Of a stretch of 64,000 nt of DNA, positions 55,201-63,149 are shown in pieces. Within the stretch, counting starts at the first letter, position 1. Each line of letters opens with the position of its first letter. This DNA comes from Pontibacter sp. FD36 (lineage in GTDB: Bacteria; Bacteroidota; Bacteroidia; Cytophagales; Hymenobacteraceae). The notes beneath the pieces were generated by a model that worked only from the letters and a program-made list of their open reading frames with translations, searched no databases and had not been told where the DNA came from. The DNA lies in the NCBI RefSeq assembly GCF_015686655.1, contig NZ_JADPMP010000003.1:124001-188000 (forward strand), in the 5' to 3' direction. The translations under genes were made by a program, and so were the position numbers.

Positions 55201-57132
55201 TACAGCAAAGCCGTGACAGGGTTCGACGTGCAGGATATTGCCTTGACGAATGGTTCGGCTTCAGCTTTCAAGCAAGTATCTGCTCAGGTATACACCGCCC
55301 TGGTAACCCCAATGTCGGATGGCGAAGTAGGTATAGCGGTAGCGGCTGATGTAGCCCGCGATGCTGCCGGAAACGGTAACCAGAAAGCCGATGCACTAAC
55401 CAGAATATACGATGCCACCAAGCCAACGCTTGTGCTGAGTACAGAAGCCAATAGCCCAATAAACGCTACCTTTGACGTCGTGTTTACTTTCAGTGAGCCA
55501 GTTTCCGGTTTCACCCTGGCAGACATCGAAGTGGCCGGCGGTTCTGTGTCGAACCTGGCACCCGTTGTAACCGGCAAGGTATACACCGCCACGATCACGC
55601 CAACTACAGAAGGGGAGGTAGCCATAAACGTTGCTGCGGATATGACAGAGGATAGAGCCGGTAACGGTAACCTGGCTTCTAATACACTGCGTTTGCAGTA
55701 TGACAAAACACATCCGGCAGTCGCACTGACAACCACTGCTCCGGCCCTGACCAATGCCGCTATACCTGTTTCGATTGCATTCAGTGAACCGATAACAGGC
55801 TTCGATTTAGCCGATATCACCATCACCAATGGCACTGCGTCTGACCTGACGAAAGAAAGTGAAACCAGGTATAGCGCTCTTGTAACGCCTGCCTTTGACG
55901 GAGAATTAAGCATCAGTATTGCCGAAAACAAAGTAGCGGATGCTGCTACGAATGGCAACACAGCCTCTAACCAGCTGACCCTGACTTACGACGGCTCGGC
56001 ACCTGCCAGCTACGCCATCGCCTGGGGAGCTGCCCGCGTGGATGTGTCGAACCTGGAGGAAATGACACTGCTGCTCTCCGGAGCTGAACCGGGTACTGCT
56101 TATACCTACCGCATCACAAGCGGTCAGGAAAGCACTGTGGTAACCGGCACGGGAGAGGTGGCGGAGGAGAGTTTAAGCATTGCGAACCTTGACCTGGAAA
56201 AACTTAAGGATGGTACGCTGACCGTGCAGCTATACCTAACAGACAAGGCCGGCAACAAGGGAGCGGAGGTAACGGCGCAGGTAGTTAAAATTACCCGCAA
56301 CATCGCTTCCGTGACAGCCCCGGACATGATCCAGGTGCCGATCCGCACAAAGTTTGAGCAGGTTCAGCTGCCAGCCACTGTAGCGGTTACCTACTCTACC
56401 GGTGAGACAGCACAGGTGAACGTACGTTGGGAAGCCGGCGCCTACGATGGCACCAAGGCTGGGCCGTATGTGCTGACTGGTATACTGGAACTGGCTGACA
56501 TGACCACTAACCTGAGCAACCTGACCGCTAAAGTGACAGTGGAAGTGCAGCCGAACAAAGTGCCGACTGCACTTGCCTTCAGCGCTACCACCTTCAAACC
56601 AGAGGCCACGGCTGACGAGGTGATTGGTACCCTGACTACCACCGACCCGGACGATACCGAGTTTGTCTATACCCTGACGAGCGGCGAGGGCGATACGCAT
56701 AATGCACTCTTTGAGATCCGTGGCGATCAGGTATACCTGAAGTCAAACAAAGGGCTGTCAGGTATGACAAGCTTCTCCATCCGCGTGCGCAGCACAGATC
56801 CATACCTGAACACGATTGAGCGCACCTTTACGCTCACCAAGCAGGCCTATGACCGCACGGTGGACCAGCTCAAGATCGTGAACGCCTTCTCTCCGAACGG
56901 CGACGGCATCAACGACAACTGGACCATACCTGAGCTGCGATTCTACAACGAGGTCTACATCAAGGTGTTCGATCGCTCCGGCGTACGTGTGTTCGAAACT
57001 ACCAACCCGGAGAAGGGTTGGGACGGACGCGGTCCGAACGGACAGATCCTAAAAGGCCCTTTCCTTTTCACCGTGGAGGTGAAGGACATCAACTGGGTGA
57101 AACGTGGCGTGGTGACAATCCTTAGCAAGTAA
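49273..57132 (+). CDS. Giant SprB-like adhesin with Ig-like repeats and gliding-type (type B) C-terminal domain
   Basis: This 2619-residue surface protein has an extended signal peptide ending SQVAHAQ. In order, it has an N-terminal beta domain (about 45-195), a cadherin-like beta-sandwich (NLSNLALSGTTLSPDF, about 210-300) and Ig-like domains (TPTFVGTATSNTTVKLYANG; others to about 1190). Eleven tandem repeats of about 96 residues follow (about 1187-2240) with the pattern RPTVVLASTA, FTFSKxVTGF, YTAxITP, DAAGNGN. A Big_4-like domain and a cadherin-like domain precede the gliding-motility-associated C-terminal domain IVNAFSPNGDGINDNW to VVTILSK. The final domain directs type IX secretion and surface anchoring. 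The next gene, 5 nt on, encodes a PorP/SprF protein, the typical partner of such cargo. Confidence 0.92.
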   Translation: MKPSIAFTGSARSGTGFDVFKSYLKSLSLLLFVLGGLALSQVAHAQTQFTHDFSTPAVLSGKTDSWPWNTTATINVGGVEYELTGLINNSWENKNDGGANNSASLHFNTAATTSFTIRRKDNQKFRFYSLWLTYTCSSDGLYLPPHLRVAYNETTLPQEEYQERNRQGLVVSNDVEVRSVTFMFSGLLELNIDNLVVGPVGTALSSNANLSNLALSGTTLSPDFNVNTTSYTASVANAATSVTVTPTKEDANATVSINGTVLASGVTSKAVNLNVGSNTITVVVTAQNGSTKTYAVTVTRAAPSLAAPTTPDLSSASDSGLSNNDNITNDNTPTFVGTATSNTTVKLYANGTVVGTATANGSGNWTITTSALAEGAYTITAKAADGAGNESPSSAGLSVTIDTTAPNTTIVSGPAAVSNSTSATFTFTSTEAGSSFQASVDGSSFASAASPLTATGLSDGTHTLQVRAVDVAGNVDPTPATHTWRIDATAPVVTSITRHNPATENTNATTVTYLVSFSESVTGVSADDFTLSSMGMATGNIVSVSGSGNRYEITVSDISGSGAMRLDMNANGTGITDVVGNGLRGGYTSGQTYTIDTTSPAVASVSVPANATYSAGQQLDFTINFTEAVTVATNNGTPTLGLTIGAVSRQAVYLGGSGSSALSFRYTVQPGDQDMNGITLGTITLNGGTLADAFGNAAILSLNSVPSTAGVLIDAVAPTITSINLPNDGTYNLEQKGYLLFSVEFSENMLRTQGSYLELRVGTEIRKATLDWAFERAAYYAYKVQEGEQAAGLEVLALKTDATMPTDMQGNTLEISATFPISRSNVRVDGIRPLLMGLTVPADKIYKQGEHLDFTVRFSEKVELSEAGPIFGPLSASAATEEMPEMPELPEDGKPFIPLKIGNKVVLALYNGGSGTEQIAFRYTVQEGELDMDGIEVAPGIVVASNIIPGPRPMGALPTGIFTITDLAGNEASDLEFDEVPVTTGVLVDAVFPTLQSVSITSNNSNTTLARAGNVITLHFVASEAIRQPTVLIAGNAATVVAVSGQEYRATYTMTAASNEGNVPFSINFSDLAGNAGAAVSATSNSSRVTFDKTAPAGTTAINGGAAYTASSQVALSLTATDALTGVTGMRFSNDNLAWGAWMPFAASHTWTLSSGNGIRTVYAELRDGAGNIGAAEAQIIVDNVPLTLTLSSDVGTAINISFEVLFTFSKAVSGFALADLTLLNATASNLMTADNQVYKATITPASEGEVRISVAAGVAVDAAGNQNLASTELVRNFDATRPQVTVASTATSPINTAFTTQFTFTEEVAGFDLSDITVSNGAASDFVKVSATTYTALITPAANGEVTVAVAAGITKDAAGNDNLASNVLRISFDTAKPTVILASTATAAVNAPFSVSLTFSKDVTGFAIGDITVTNGAAADFVVVDPKTYTVQVIPAANGEVSVSVAANAAQDGAGNGNEVSNTLTRRYDITRPTVVIRTSASGPVNSAFSIAMEFSEDVSGFTATGIAVTNGTLTQFSQVDGRRFSALITPSAAGEVTVQVPANAASDAASNGNLASNTLALVYDADRPGLVLASTAPDPINRSFQVSITFTEPVTGFSTQGITVANATLSGMTTTDNQQYTVEVSPAADGLVTLSVPANVAQDAAGNGNTASGTLTRTFNATRPTLALSTTATNPTNAAFEVTFTFSKEVTGFEVGDIAVSNGAASAFAQVSAQVYTALITPTAEGEVIVSVTDNVARDAAGNGNEAATALKLNIDKSQPTVVLASGAPEKLNAAFEVTITFSEAVTGFTGADVTLVNGTVTAFSVKNEKEYTLQITPQANGEVQVSLAAGMAKDAAGNLNLASEQLTRIYDTTRPVVEVSTEVTSPINAAFTVRLTFSESVESLALTNISVENGSASNLTKESATVYTALVTPTANGLVTISVDENVTQDAFGNGNLPSSRLQLSYDVTQPTLVLSTTAADVVNSPFEVTFTYSKAVTGFDVQDIALTNGSASAFKQVSAQVYTALVTPMSDGEVGIAVAADVARDAAGNGNQKADALTRIYDATKPTLVLSTEANSPINATFDVVFTFSEPVSGFTLADIEVAGGSVSNLAPVVTGKVYTATITPTTEGEVAINVAADMTEDRAGNGNLASNTLRLQYDKTHPAVALTTTAPALTNAAIPVSIAFSEPITGFDLADITITNGTASDLTKESETRYSALVTPAFDGELSISIAENKVADAATNGNTASNQLTLTYDGSAPASYAIAWGAARVDVSNLEEMTLLLSGAEPGTAYTYRITSGQESTVVTGTGEVAEESLSIANLDLEKLKDGTLTVQLYLTDKAGNKGAEVTAQVVKITRNIASVTAPDMIQVPIRTKFEQVQLPATVAVTYSTGETAQVNVRWEAGAYDGTKAGPYVLTGILELADMTTNLSNLTAKVTVEVQPNKVPTALAFSATTFKPEATADEVIGTLTTTDPDDTEFVYTLTSGEGDTHNALFEIRGDQVYLKSNKGLSGMTSFSIRVRSTDPYLNTIERTFTLTKQAYDRTVDQLKIVNAFSPNGDGINDNWTIPELRFYNEVYIKVFDRSGVRVFETTNPEKGWDGRGPNGQILKGPFLFTVEVKDINWVKRGVVTILSK
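52831..55990 (+). repeat. Eleven in-frame Ig-like repeats, about 287 bp each
   Basis: The units diverge at nucleotide level but keep the core VTGF...DI...NG, YTA.ITP, GEV and DAAGNGN. Several carry an AGGTATACAC word at the same place (encoding QVYTA). The DNA is prone to unequal recombination, so unit number may vary between strains. Confidence 0.88.
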
Positions 57133-57137
57133 TCAAC

Positions 57138-58133
57138 ATGAAAAAGTTAATCCTATCTATATTATTCGTTGCTTCTGCTCTGGGCGTGAGTGCCCAGAAC
57201 AGAAAGCACATTGCCAACTTTCAGCTGTTTCAGCAATACTACAACCCCTCGCTGACAGGCTACGAGGGCTCTATGCTCAAGGGCTTCCACCGCAACCAGT
57301 GGACAGGCTTTGAGGGAGCGCCCCGAACCTACTTCGCCTCCGCAGAGCTGGACCTCGCGGACCTGACTGCCTGGCGAAAGAGTGACTTACTCCGCACCCG
57401 ACAGGACGATTACTACAACCGCCAGGTTGGTGCCAAGCATGCTTTCGGTCTGTCGGTGCTGCAGGATGAGTTCGGACCCTTCTCCGAAAGCCAGGTGCAG
57501 TTGGGCTACGCCTCGCGGGTGCGCCTTTCAGAAAGTCTAAGTCTGCGTTGGGGTGGGGCCATCGTTTACAATGCCCAGCGCCTGGACGGCAACAGGCTGA
57601 CGGTGGACAACGAGAGCGATCCTGAGTTTCAGGGGGTGCTGGGCCAGCGCCTGCGCCAGGGCAAGCTCGACCTGAACCTGGGCTGGACGTTGACGGCTGA
57701 TAACTTCTACATTGGGTATGCTATGCAGGACGTGACCAAGGGCGGCATCGTGTCAGGAGGAGATGAGTTTCTGCAGGATCTCTACACCCGCAAGCACCTG
57801 CTGCAGGCAGGCTACCGCACCGCCCTTTCCGATGAGTTCGGGCTGGTGGCCAATGCCATGCTGCAGTACGATGACAAGCTGAAGGAGAGTGCCGAGCTGC
57901 AACTCAAAGCGATCTACCAGAACATGCTCTGGCTGGGAGGCAGCTACCGCCAGGATCTGGCCTGGAGCGCCACCGCCGGTTTGCGCCTGAATCAGTTCCG
58001 CATTGGCTATGCCTACGAGATCCCGATTCAGAACGCCCGCCACGTGAGCCGGAGCACCAACGAGATCTCCCTCACCTATAACCTGATTCCGGTGAAGTAT
58101 CCCAAGTACGGAAGACAAGTGACTATCTGGTAA
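57138..58133 (+). CDS. PorP/SprF-family type IX secretion membrane protein
   Basis: This 331-residue outer-membrane barrel has a signal peptide MKKLILSILFVASALGVSAQ. The PorP/SprF opening HIANFQLFQQYYNPSLTGYEGS is clear, with later barrel segments GLSVLQDEFGPFSESQVQLGYASRV and a C-terminal RSTNEISLTYNLIPV. SprF-like proteins are needed for the secretion or surface attachment of the specific gliding-type cargo encoded next to them. Its start is 5 nt after the adhesin stop, so it is almost certainly co-translated from the same mRNA. Confidence 0.92.
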   Translation: MKKLILSILFVASALGVSAQNRKHIANFQLFQQYYNPSLTGYEGSMLKGFHRNQWTGFEGAPRTYFASAELDLADLTAWRKSDLLRTRQDDYYNRQVGAKHAFGLSVLQDEFGPFSESQVQLGYASRVRLSESLSLRWGGAIVYNAQRLDGNRLTVDNESDPEFQGVLGQRLRQGKLDLNLGWTLTADNFYIGYAMQDVTKGGIVSGGDEFLQDLYTRKHLLQAGYRTALSDEFGLVANAMLQYDDKLKESAELQLKAIYQNMLWLGGSYRQDLAWSATAGLRLNQFRIGYAYEIPIQNARHVSRSTNEISLTYNLIPVKYPKYGRQVTIW

Positions 58134-58145
58134 AGCAAGGCTAAC

Positions 58146-59384
58146 ATGAAGAAGATTATATATACTATTGGATTGATTTTAGGAGCCCTGACAGTGGGTC
58201 AGGCTCAGACGAAACTTCAGGAGACGAATGCTGAAATGGCCGGCGTGGCCTTGTTAGGAGAGGACATGCTGCTCGTGACCAAAAAAGAGGGTGACGGCCA
58301 GTACCTCTACACCGCCCGTCTCGGAGAAGCAGAGGCCACGGAGCGGGCCATTGCCCTGAATGCCGGCCGCATCAACGCCATTGTTGGAGGTGACCTGGCG
58401 GCAGGAGAGGTGTTTGTCTACCACAAGTCGGGCAGGAAACAGGAACGGATAACTAGGTATAAGTGGATGAACGGGGAATTTGTGAAGGGTGAGGAAGTGC
58501 GTGTTCCCCGCCTGCGCAACCACTCTTATAACCTGGGCCTATACCTGACGGAGGACCAGCGTCAGCTCTATATTGCCGCCGAACTGGCAGGCTCACAGGG
58601 CTACGACGATCTATACCTGAGCGAGTGGAACGGCAAGTCGTGGTCACGCCCGCGCAACCTGGGCAAGCAGGTCAATTCCGACCAGGCAGAGTTCGCTCCT
58701 TTTGTGCGCAACGATTCACTGTATTTTTCCCGTCAGGAGGGAGAGGCCGCCTACATCTACGGAGCCGCTCTGCAGAACGGTCAGCCGGGAGAGGCTGTGC
58801 GCCTGCCAGGTGTGGTAAATGGGAAGGAGACGTATAACGCCTACTTCAGCAAGCGTGCTGACTATACATTGTGGGTGGCCGGAACTAGCAGAGAGACGCC
58901 TCGCTACGTTGCTTACATGCTAGGCGATAGGGCTGAGCCAGCTGTCACAGCCACTGTCGAGGAGGCTGAGCCAGCTCCAGTTGAGAAAGCTGTTTCTGAA
59001 CCAGTTGTAGAGAAAGAGCTTAAGCAAACAGTGGAGCCCATCTCTGAGGAACCGGGCGTTAAAGCTCCCGTGCGAGCCGCTACACCTACGCTGGTGCTCT
59101 ACAACGAGTTTAACCGGGTGCACCTGAGCCTGAGCGAACTGGCCGGTTTGTCCCGCTTCCTGCGTCTGCAGCCAGAAGGAGCATCCTTTGTGATAAAAGG
59201 CTACTCCGACGGCTACGGGGAGCCTGCGGCAAAGCAGCGTGTGAGTGAGCAGCGTGCTCAGAGCGTGAAGGCCTACATCCAGCGTTACTTTGCGGACAAG
59301 GCCTTCAGGGTAGAAGTGGAGGGCGAGGTACTCCCGGGCAAAGGCAAAGCACACCGCAAGACCGAACTATACCTGGTGCAGTAG
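58146..59384 (+). CDS. OmpA-family protein with PD40-like propeller segment
   Basis: This 412-residue exported protein has a signal peptide MKKIIYTIGLILGALTVGQAQ. The middle part (about 30-260) shows WD40/PD40-like repeats (YDDLYLSEWNGKSWSRPRNLG; DSLYFSRQEGEAAYIYGAAL). A Glu/Pro/Val-rich linker follows, and the last 100 residues are an OmpA-like peptidoglycan-binding domain (SFVIKGYSDGYGEPAAKQRVSEQRAQSVKAYI). The architecture is like PorE-type T9SS accessory proteins that tie the outer-membrane complex to peptidoglycan. It is 12 nt after the PorP/SprF gene and closes the adhesin operon. Confidence 0.85.
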   Translation: MKKIIYTIGLILGALTVGQAQTKLQETNAEMAGVALLGEDMLLVTKKEGDGQYLYTARLGEAEATERAIALNAGRINAIVGGDLAAGEVFVYHKSGRKQERITRYKWMNGEFVKGEEVRVPRLRNHSYNLGLYLTEDQRQLYIAAELAGSQGYDDLYLSEWNGKSWSRPRNLGKQVNSDQAEFAPFVRNDSLYFSRQEGEAAYIYGAALQNGQPGEAVRLPGVVNGKETYNAYFSKRADYTLWVAGTSRETPRYVAYMLGDRAEPAVTATVEEAEPAPVEKAVSEPVVEKELKQTVEPISEEPGVKAPVRAATPTLVLYNEFNRVHLSLSELAGLSRFLRLQPEGASFVIKGYSDGYGEPAAKQRVSEQRAQSVKAYIQRYFADKAFRVEVEGEVLPGKGKAHRKTELYLVQ

Positions 59385-59413
59385 TACCTGACCATAAACA
59401 TGCAAAACATGAT

Positions 59414-59450
59414 AAAGGAGGCCCCTGCCTAAAAGAGGGGCCTCCTTTTT
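59414..59450 (+). terminator. Terminator of the adhesin operon
   Basis: A 13-bp perfect stem (AAAGGAGGCCCCT / AGGGGCCTCCTTT) with a 9-nt loop and T7 tail. Confidence 0.93.
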
Positions 59451-59588
59451 TTATCAGTTCTTAAATCCTCTCTAGCACAATCCCATTTCTTTCGCTTAAA
59501 TTACGACCTTGTATCAGCCTGCTTTGGAACTTCATGCGTACAAAGCAGGCAATATGAACTCAACTCACCTTAAACTAAAGAATACACC

Positions 59589-60530
59589 ATGGCGACAGGA
59601 CTTCTTGCGCTTTTAGACGATGTGGCAGCGCTGGTGAAAGTCAGTGCGGCAACCTTGGATGATGTGCCCACACAGGTGGCGAAAACCACCGGTAAAGTAT
59701 CCGGCATTGTGATCGATGACACGGCCGTGACGCCTAAATATGTGGTGGGCCTCGACCCGAAGCGGGAGCTTTCCATCATCTTTCAGATCGCTAAAAAGTC
59801 GCTCATCAACAAAGCGATCTTTCTGGGGCCGGCCGCGCTGGTGCTGGGCTACTTTTTACCCGTCGTTATACCTTACCTGCTGATGATAGGGGGTGCTTTT
59901 TTGTGCTTTGAGGGCTACGAGAAAGTACACTCCATGTTCAGCAAAACACACGAACCAACCGACGAGCCTACAGAGGAAATGGACATCATCACCCCACAGG
60001 AACTGGAGAAACAGCGGGTGAGCGGTGCAATTAGAACAGACTTTATCCTTTCGGCTGAGATTATGGCCATAGCGTATGCTACGGTTGCTGAGAGTCCGCT
60101 GGTGAACCAGATCGTGGTGCTGTTTGCGGTGGCAATCTTCATCACCATCGCCGTGTACGGCTTTGTGGCCCTGATCGTGAAAGCGGATGATATCGGCGTA
60201 CACATGGCGCAGGACAAGTTCCACCCGACCACCCAAAAGATTGGTCGCGGCATTGTGAAGTCCATGCCTAAATTTCTGACCATACTTGGCTACGTAGGTA
60301 CTGCTGCTATGCTGTGGGTAGGGGCCGAGATCATTGCGCACGGACTACCATTTATGCACCACCCCATGGAGATTCTGGATCACTTGTTCCCCGATGTACC
60401 TATGCTTGGCTGGCTGGTAAAGGTACTGGTGCTGGCTTTGGGTGGTTTGCTGCTGGGAGCTGTAATTGCGCAAATTGTGACCCTTGGCAAGAAGCTATTC
60501 AAACGCCCGGCCGAAAAGGTAGCTCACTAA
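59589..60530 (+). CDS. DUF808 (YedI-like) membrane protein
   Basis: This 313-residue inner-membrane protein matches the DUF808 family: GLLALLDDVAALVKVSAATLDDVPTQVAKTTGKVSGIVIDD at the N-terminus, then about six helices with VLGYFLPVVIPYLLMIGGAFLCFEGYEKV and a long loop rich in Asp/Glu/Thr. The family is widespread (YedI in E. coli) without a demonstrated function. It is a single gene with strong terminators on both sides. Confidence 0.92.
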   Translation: MATGLLALLDDVAALVKVSAATLDDVPTQVAKTTGKVSGIVIDDTAVTPKYVVGLDPKRELSIIFQIAKKSLINKAIFLGPAALVLGYFLPVVIPYLLMIGGAFLCFEGYEKVHSMFSKTHEPTDEPTEEMDIITPQELEKQRVSGAIRTDFILSAEIMAIAYATVAESPLVNQIVVLFAVAIFITIAVYGFVALIVKADDIGVHMAQDKFHPTTQKIGRGIVKSMPKFLTILGYVGTAAMLWVGAEIIAHGLPFMHHPMEILDHLFPDVPMLGWLVKVLVLALGGLLLGAVIAQIVTLGKKLFKRPAEKVAH

Positions 60531-60545
60531 GACACCCGTTTTATA

Positions 60546-60589
60546 AAAAGCAGAAAGGTCGCCCTGGTAGAGGCGACCTTTCTGCTTTT
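60546..60589. terminator. Bidirectional terminator, 18-bp perfect stem
   Basis: AAAAGCAGAAAGGTCGCC (60546-60563) pairs exactly with 60572-60589 around an 8-nt loop, between the convergent DUF808 and PepSY genes. Confidence 0.93.
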
Positions 60590-60608
60590 CCAGATAAAGG
60601 GTAGGCTA

Positions 60609-61826
60609 TCAGGCCCGGGCCGTTTTGGCTAGCTTGGGCCTTTCCTGTCCATCCTTCGTCTTTGGTTTCTTTTTCTTTTTATTCCACCACACTAGGAAGC
60701 CGGTGACCGGGAGGCTGGCGCAGATCAGGCTGATAAAGAAAGCCAGGATCTTACCCGGCATTCCCAAGACAATGCCCACGTGCATGTCGTAGTTGAGCAT
60801 CACCAGTTGGTCTGCCAGACTGGCCTCTGAGTACCTGTCACCCTGCACGCGGTACGGCTCCAGGGTATGCTGGTCGTAGTAGTATTCGTTCCGGTTATAC
60901 CAAGTGCCAAAGTCCTGGTAAGCCGTGAGCTCAATGGCATCCTCTTCGTCTTCCAGAATCGGTGTCATATACCAGCCCTGCGCATTCGGCTCCAGAGCCA
61001 GTGTTTTGTACCAGGCTTTGTCCAGCATCGAAACCGTATCCTCAGCAAACATACCTGCTTTGGAAACGTCAGAGTGTGGGTGATGGTGACCAGGCTTCTC
61101 TTCGCCGCCCGAGGTAAGGTAGTACAGGCCGTTTCCGAACCACTCAAAGCTCCAGACCAGACCCGTTACGGCCAGCACAAAAGCCAGGATCAGGCTGTAG
61201 AAACCCACCACATTGTGCAGGTCATAGTTCACCCGCTTGAACTTGCCATTCCATTTGATCTTGAAGCTCTTGTTAAGCTCAGCCTTATTCAGTTTTTTAG
61301 GCCACCACATCACCAGACCAGTGAAAAGCAACACCACAAAGATCAGGGTAGCTATACCTACCACCGGGCGTCCAATATCGTAAGGCAGCCACAGGGCGCG
61401 GTGCCCGTCTATGATAAAATGAAAGAAGTCAAATTGTCCGTCCCCGCTGGTCTGCTTTTTCAGAAACTCGCCTGTGTAGGGGTTGATGAAGATAGCGGTG
61501 AAGCTCTTACCTCCATTTTCGAAACCCATGTAGCCGACTGCGGCAGCTCCTTCTTTGTTGCTGTAGGTAAGACCGGTCGGCTTCTGGCCAGGCATGTAGG
61601 CCTGGGCTGTGTCCAGCAGCTGACTTGGGGGCACAAAGGGTTTATCCTGCGCTTCTACAAATCGCCAGGGCTCCAAAGCATCTTTAATGTCCGGCTCAAA
61701 AACATAAATACAGCCCGTAATGCTGACAATGAACACCACAATGCCCGATGCAAGGCCAAGCCAGAGGTGCAGCCAGTCATTCACCCGCCTCAACACACTT
61801 TTGCCGCTGTTCTTCTTGCTTTTCAT
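60609..61826 (-). CDS. PepSY-associated TM protein, XusC-like
   Basis: This 405-residue inner-membrane protein of the PepSY_TM family opens with RVNDWLHLWLGLASGIVVFIVSITGCIYVFE and has four main helices. A large periplasmic part lies between the first and second helix (SNKEGAAAVGYMGFENGGKSFTAIFINPYTGEFL is PepSY-like). NYDLHNVVGFYSLI contains the conserved His of the third region. A basic C-terminal tail follows. Such proteins are proposed to reduce or release iron from siderophores in the periplasm. It is third in the receptor - lipoprotein - PepSY order. Confidence 0.88.
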   Translation of the reverse strand: MKSKKNSGKSVLRRVNDWLHLWLGLASGIVVFIVSITGCIYVFEPDIKDALEPWRFVEAQDKPFVPPSQLLDTAQAYMPGQKPTGLTYSNKEGAAAVGYMGFENGGKSFTAIFINPYTGEFLKKQTSGDGQFDFFHFIIDGHRALWLPYDIGRPVVGIATLIFVVLLFTGLVMWWPKKLNKAELNKSFKIKWNGKFKRVNYDLHNVVGFYSLILAFVLAVTGLVWSFEWFGNGLYYLTSGGEEKPGHHHPHSDVSKAGMFAEDTVSMLDKAWYKTLALEPNAQGWYMTPILEDEEDAIELTAYQDFGTWYNRNEYYYDQHTLEPYRVQGDRYSEASLADQLVMLNYDMHVGIVLGMPGKILAFFISLICASLPVTGFLVWWNKKKKKPKTKDGQERPKLAKTARA

Positions 61827-61849
61827 CTTATTCAGAAAGGAATTTTAAA

Positions 61850-61890
61850 GAGAAAATACCCGCTCCATCGTGCGCTGATGAAGCGGGTAT
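61850..61890 (-). terminator. Hairpin with T-run between DUF4374 and PepSY genes
   Basis: ATACCCGCT (61856-61864) and AGCGGGTAT (61882-61890) pair over 9 bp, extended by an imperfect inner stem. On minus it is followed by TTTTCTCTTT. It lies within the probable operon and so may attenuate rather than fully stop transcription. Confidence 0.7.
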
Positions 61891-61905
61891 AAGAGTCAAT
61901 GTCTG

Positions 61906-63123
61906 TTAAAGCTTGGAGATACCTGCCACAAAGTTAGCTTCTACTTCAGCTCCTTTGGTAGCGGTGTAGGCTTCAGTATCTATTCTGTACACAAAGATGC
62001 TATTGCCTTCCGGAACGCTCATGTACACATACTTACCGTCCTGCAATGCTGCCAGTCTGCGACCGCTGCCTGCGTGCTCCGGCAGGCCGTCGATGTAGCG
62101 AAGGGTTTTGCTGTTCAGGTCGATGATCGCTGATCGCAGTGGTCCGTCAGTCCAGGCTGCCTGCTGGTTTCTGGCAGCTGTGTTGACCTCAACAAATGCT
62201 ATACCGTTGCCCAAGTACTTCAGGTGTGAAATGGTTTTGCCTCCGGTCAGCTGCTCCACATCAAAGAAGTAAGTCTGGTCGAAGGTAGTTTCGCCGTTCT
62301 TGATACGCAGGATGCCTGGCTTGTTGGTCACCTGGCTGTAGCCGTTTGCCGGATTGGTATGCGACAGCGCATAGACATCTCCCTTCTCATCTTCCGTCAA
62401 ACCTGACTTGGTGTTAAAGCCACCGATCGGACCGGTGCGGGTATCTTCTATCACTTTCTGGAATTCTAAGCCCGGGTACGAGAAAACTGCGATCTGCGCC
62501 TTGTCAGTATGCGGGGTTGCATACGTGGTCGGGTCGCTGATGTAGTAGCTCAGGTATAGGTTGTTGCCACTGATGGCCATACCTGAATAAGAGGGCGTCT
62601 TGAGGTTGGTGATGGCAGAAACAAGGTGCTGCTTGGTGGCGGTAACCGTTACCGTGTTGGCGCTGAAGGTATGGAACTTGATCACGTCGGATGTCGATGC
62701 CATTTCCACGCCTACCAGGGTATTGTCGTCAGCCTTGATAATATCAGACAGGCTGTTTGGGAAAGAGACGTTGCCGATCTGCTTCAGTTCGCCGGCTTCA
62801 TTCTTAGAGATACCCACCACATTCACGTCATCCAGGCCGCCAATGCTGTAAATTGTTTTGCCGATCTGCGTGAAGTCGTAGTAACCCGACTGCTCTATAC
62901 CTTGTCCTTTGGCTGAGATGTTTCCGGTCATTAAATCACCAAAAGGAACAGTATAGTAAGTAAAGATTCCGTCGCTGCCTCTAACAGCGAGTGACATGGC
63001 AAAAGAGCTGTCCGCGTCTGGTGTCGGGTTTTCGTCATTACTGTCGCAGGAAGTGAACAGGAGGGCAGAGCAAAGGCCCAGGACTGGCAATGCCAGTTTG
63101 CTGGCGTATTTAAATGAAAACAT
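61906..63123 (-). CDS. DUF4374 lipoprotein, XusB-like siderophore-binding propeller
   Basis: This 405-residue lipoprotein has a lipobox ending at C26 (LLFTSC) followed by an acidic Asp/Asn/Glu/Pro stretch, consistent with surface export in Bacteroidota. The body is a beta-propeller-like DUF4374 domain (MSLAVRGSDGIFTYYTVPFGDLMTG; repeated strand blocks such as GGLDDVNVVGISKNE and KYVYMSVPEGNSIFVYRIDTE). In the Bacteroides XusABC xenosiderophore system, the XusB lipoprotein of this type lies between a TonB receptor (XusA) and a PepSY protein (XusC), the same order as here. Siderophore specificity is unknown. Confidence 0.85.
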   Translation of the reverse strand: MFSFKYASKLALPVLGLCSALLFTSCDSNDENPTPDADSSFAMSLAVRGSDGIFTYYTVPFGDLMTGNISAKGQGIEQSGYYDFTQIGKTIYSIGGLDDVNVVGISKNEAGELKQIGNVSFPNSLSDIIKADDNTLVGVEMASTSDVIKFHTFSANTVTVTATKQHLVSAITNLKTPSYSGMAISGNNLYLSYYISDPTTYATPHTDKAQIAVFSYPGLEFQKVIEDTRTGPIGGFNTKSGLTEDEKGDVYALSHTNPANGYSQVTNKPGILRIKNGETTFDQTYFFDVEQLTGGKTISHLKYLGNGIAFVEVNTAARNQQAAWTDGPLRSAIIDLNSKTLRYIDGLPEHAGSGRRLAALQDGKYVYMSVPEGNSIFVYRIDTEAYTATKGAEVEANFVAGISKL

Positions 63124-63149
63124 ATGAATTGTTTGGATTTAGATAATAG

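Noticed and set aside
52831..55990. CRISPR-like tandem array
   Set aside because: Units are about 287 bp, diverged, in frame and encode Ig-like domains; no short identical repeats with spacers.
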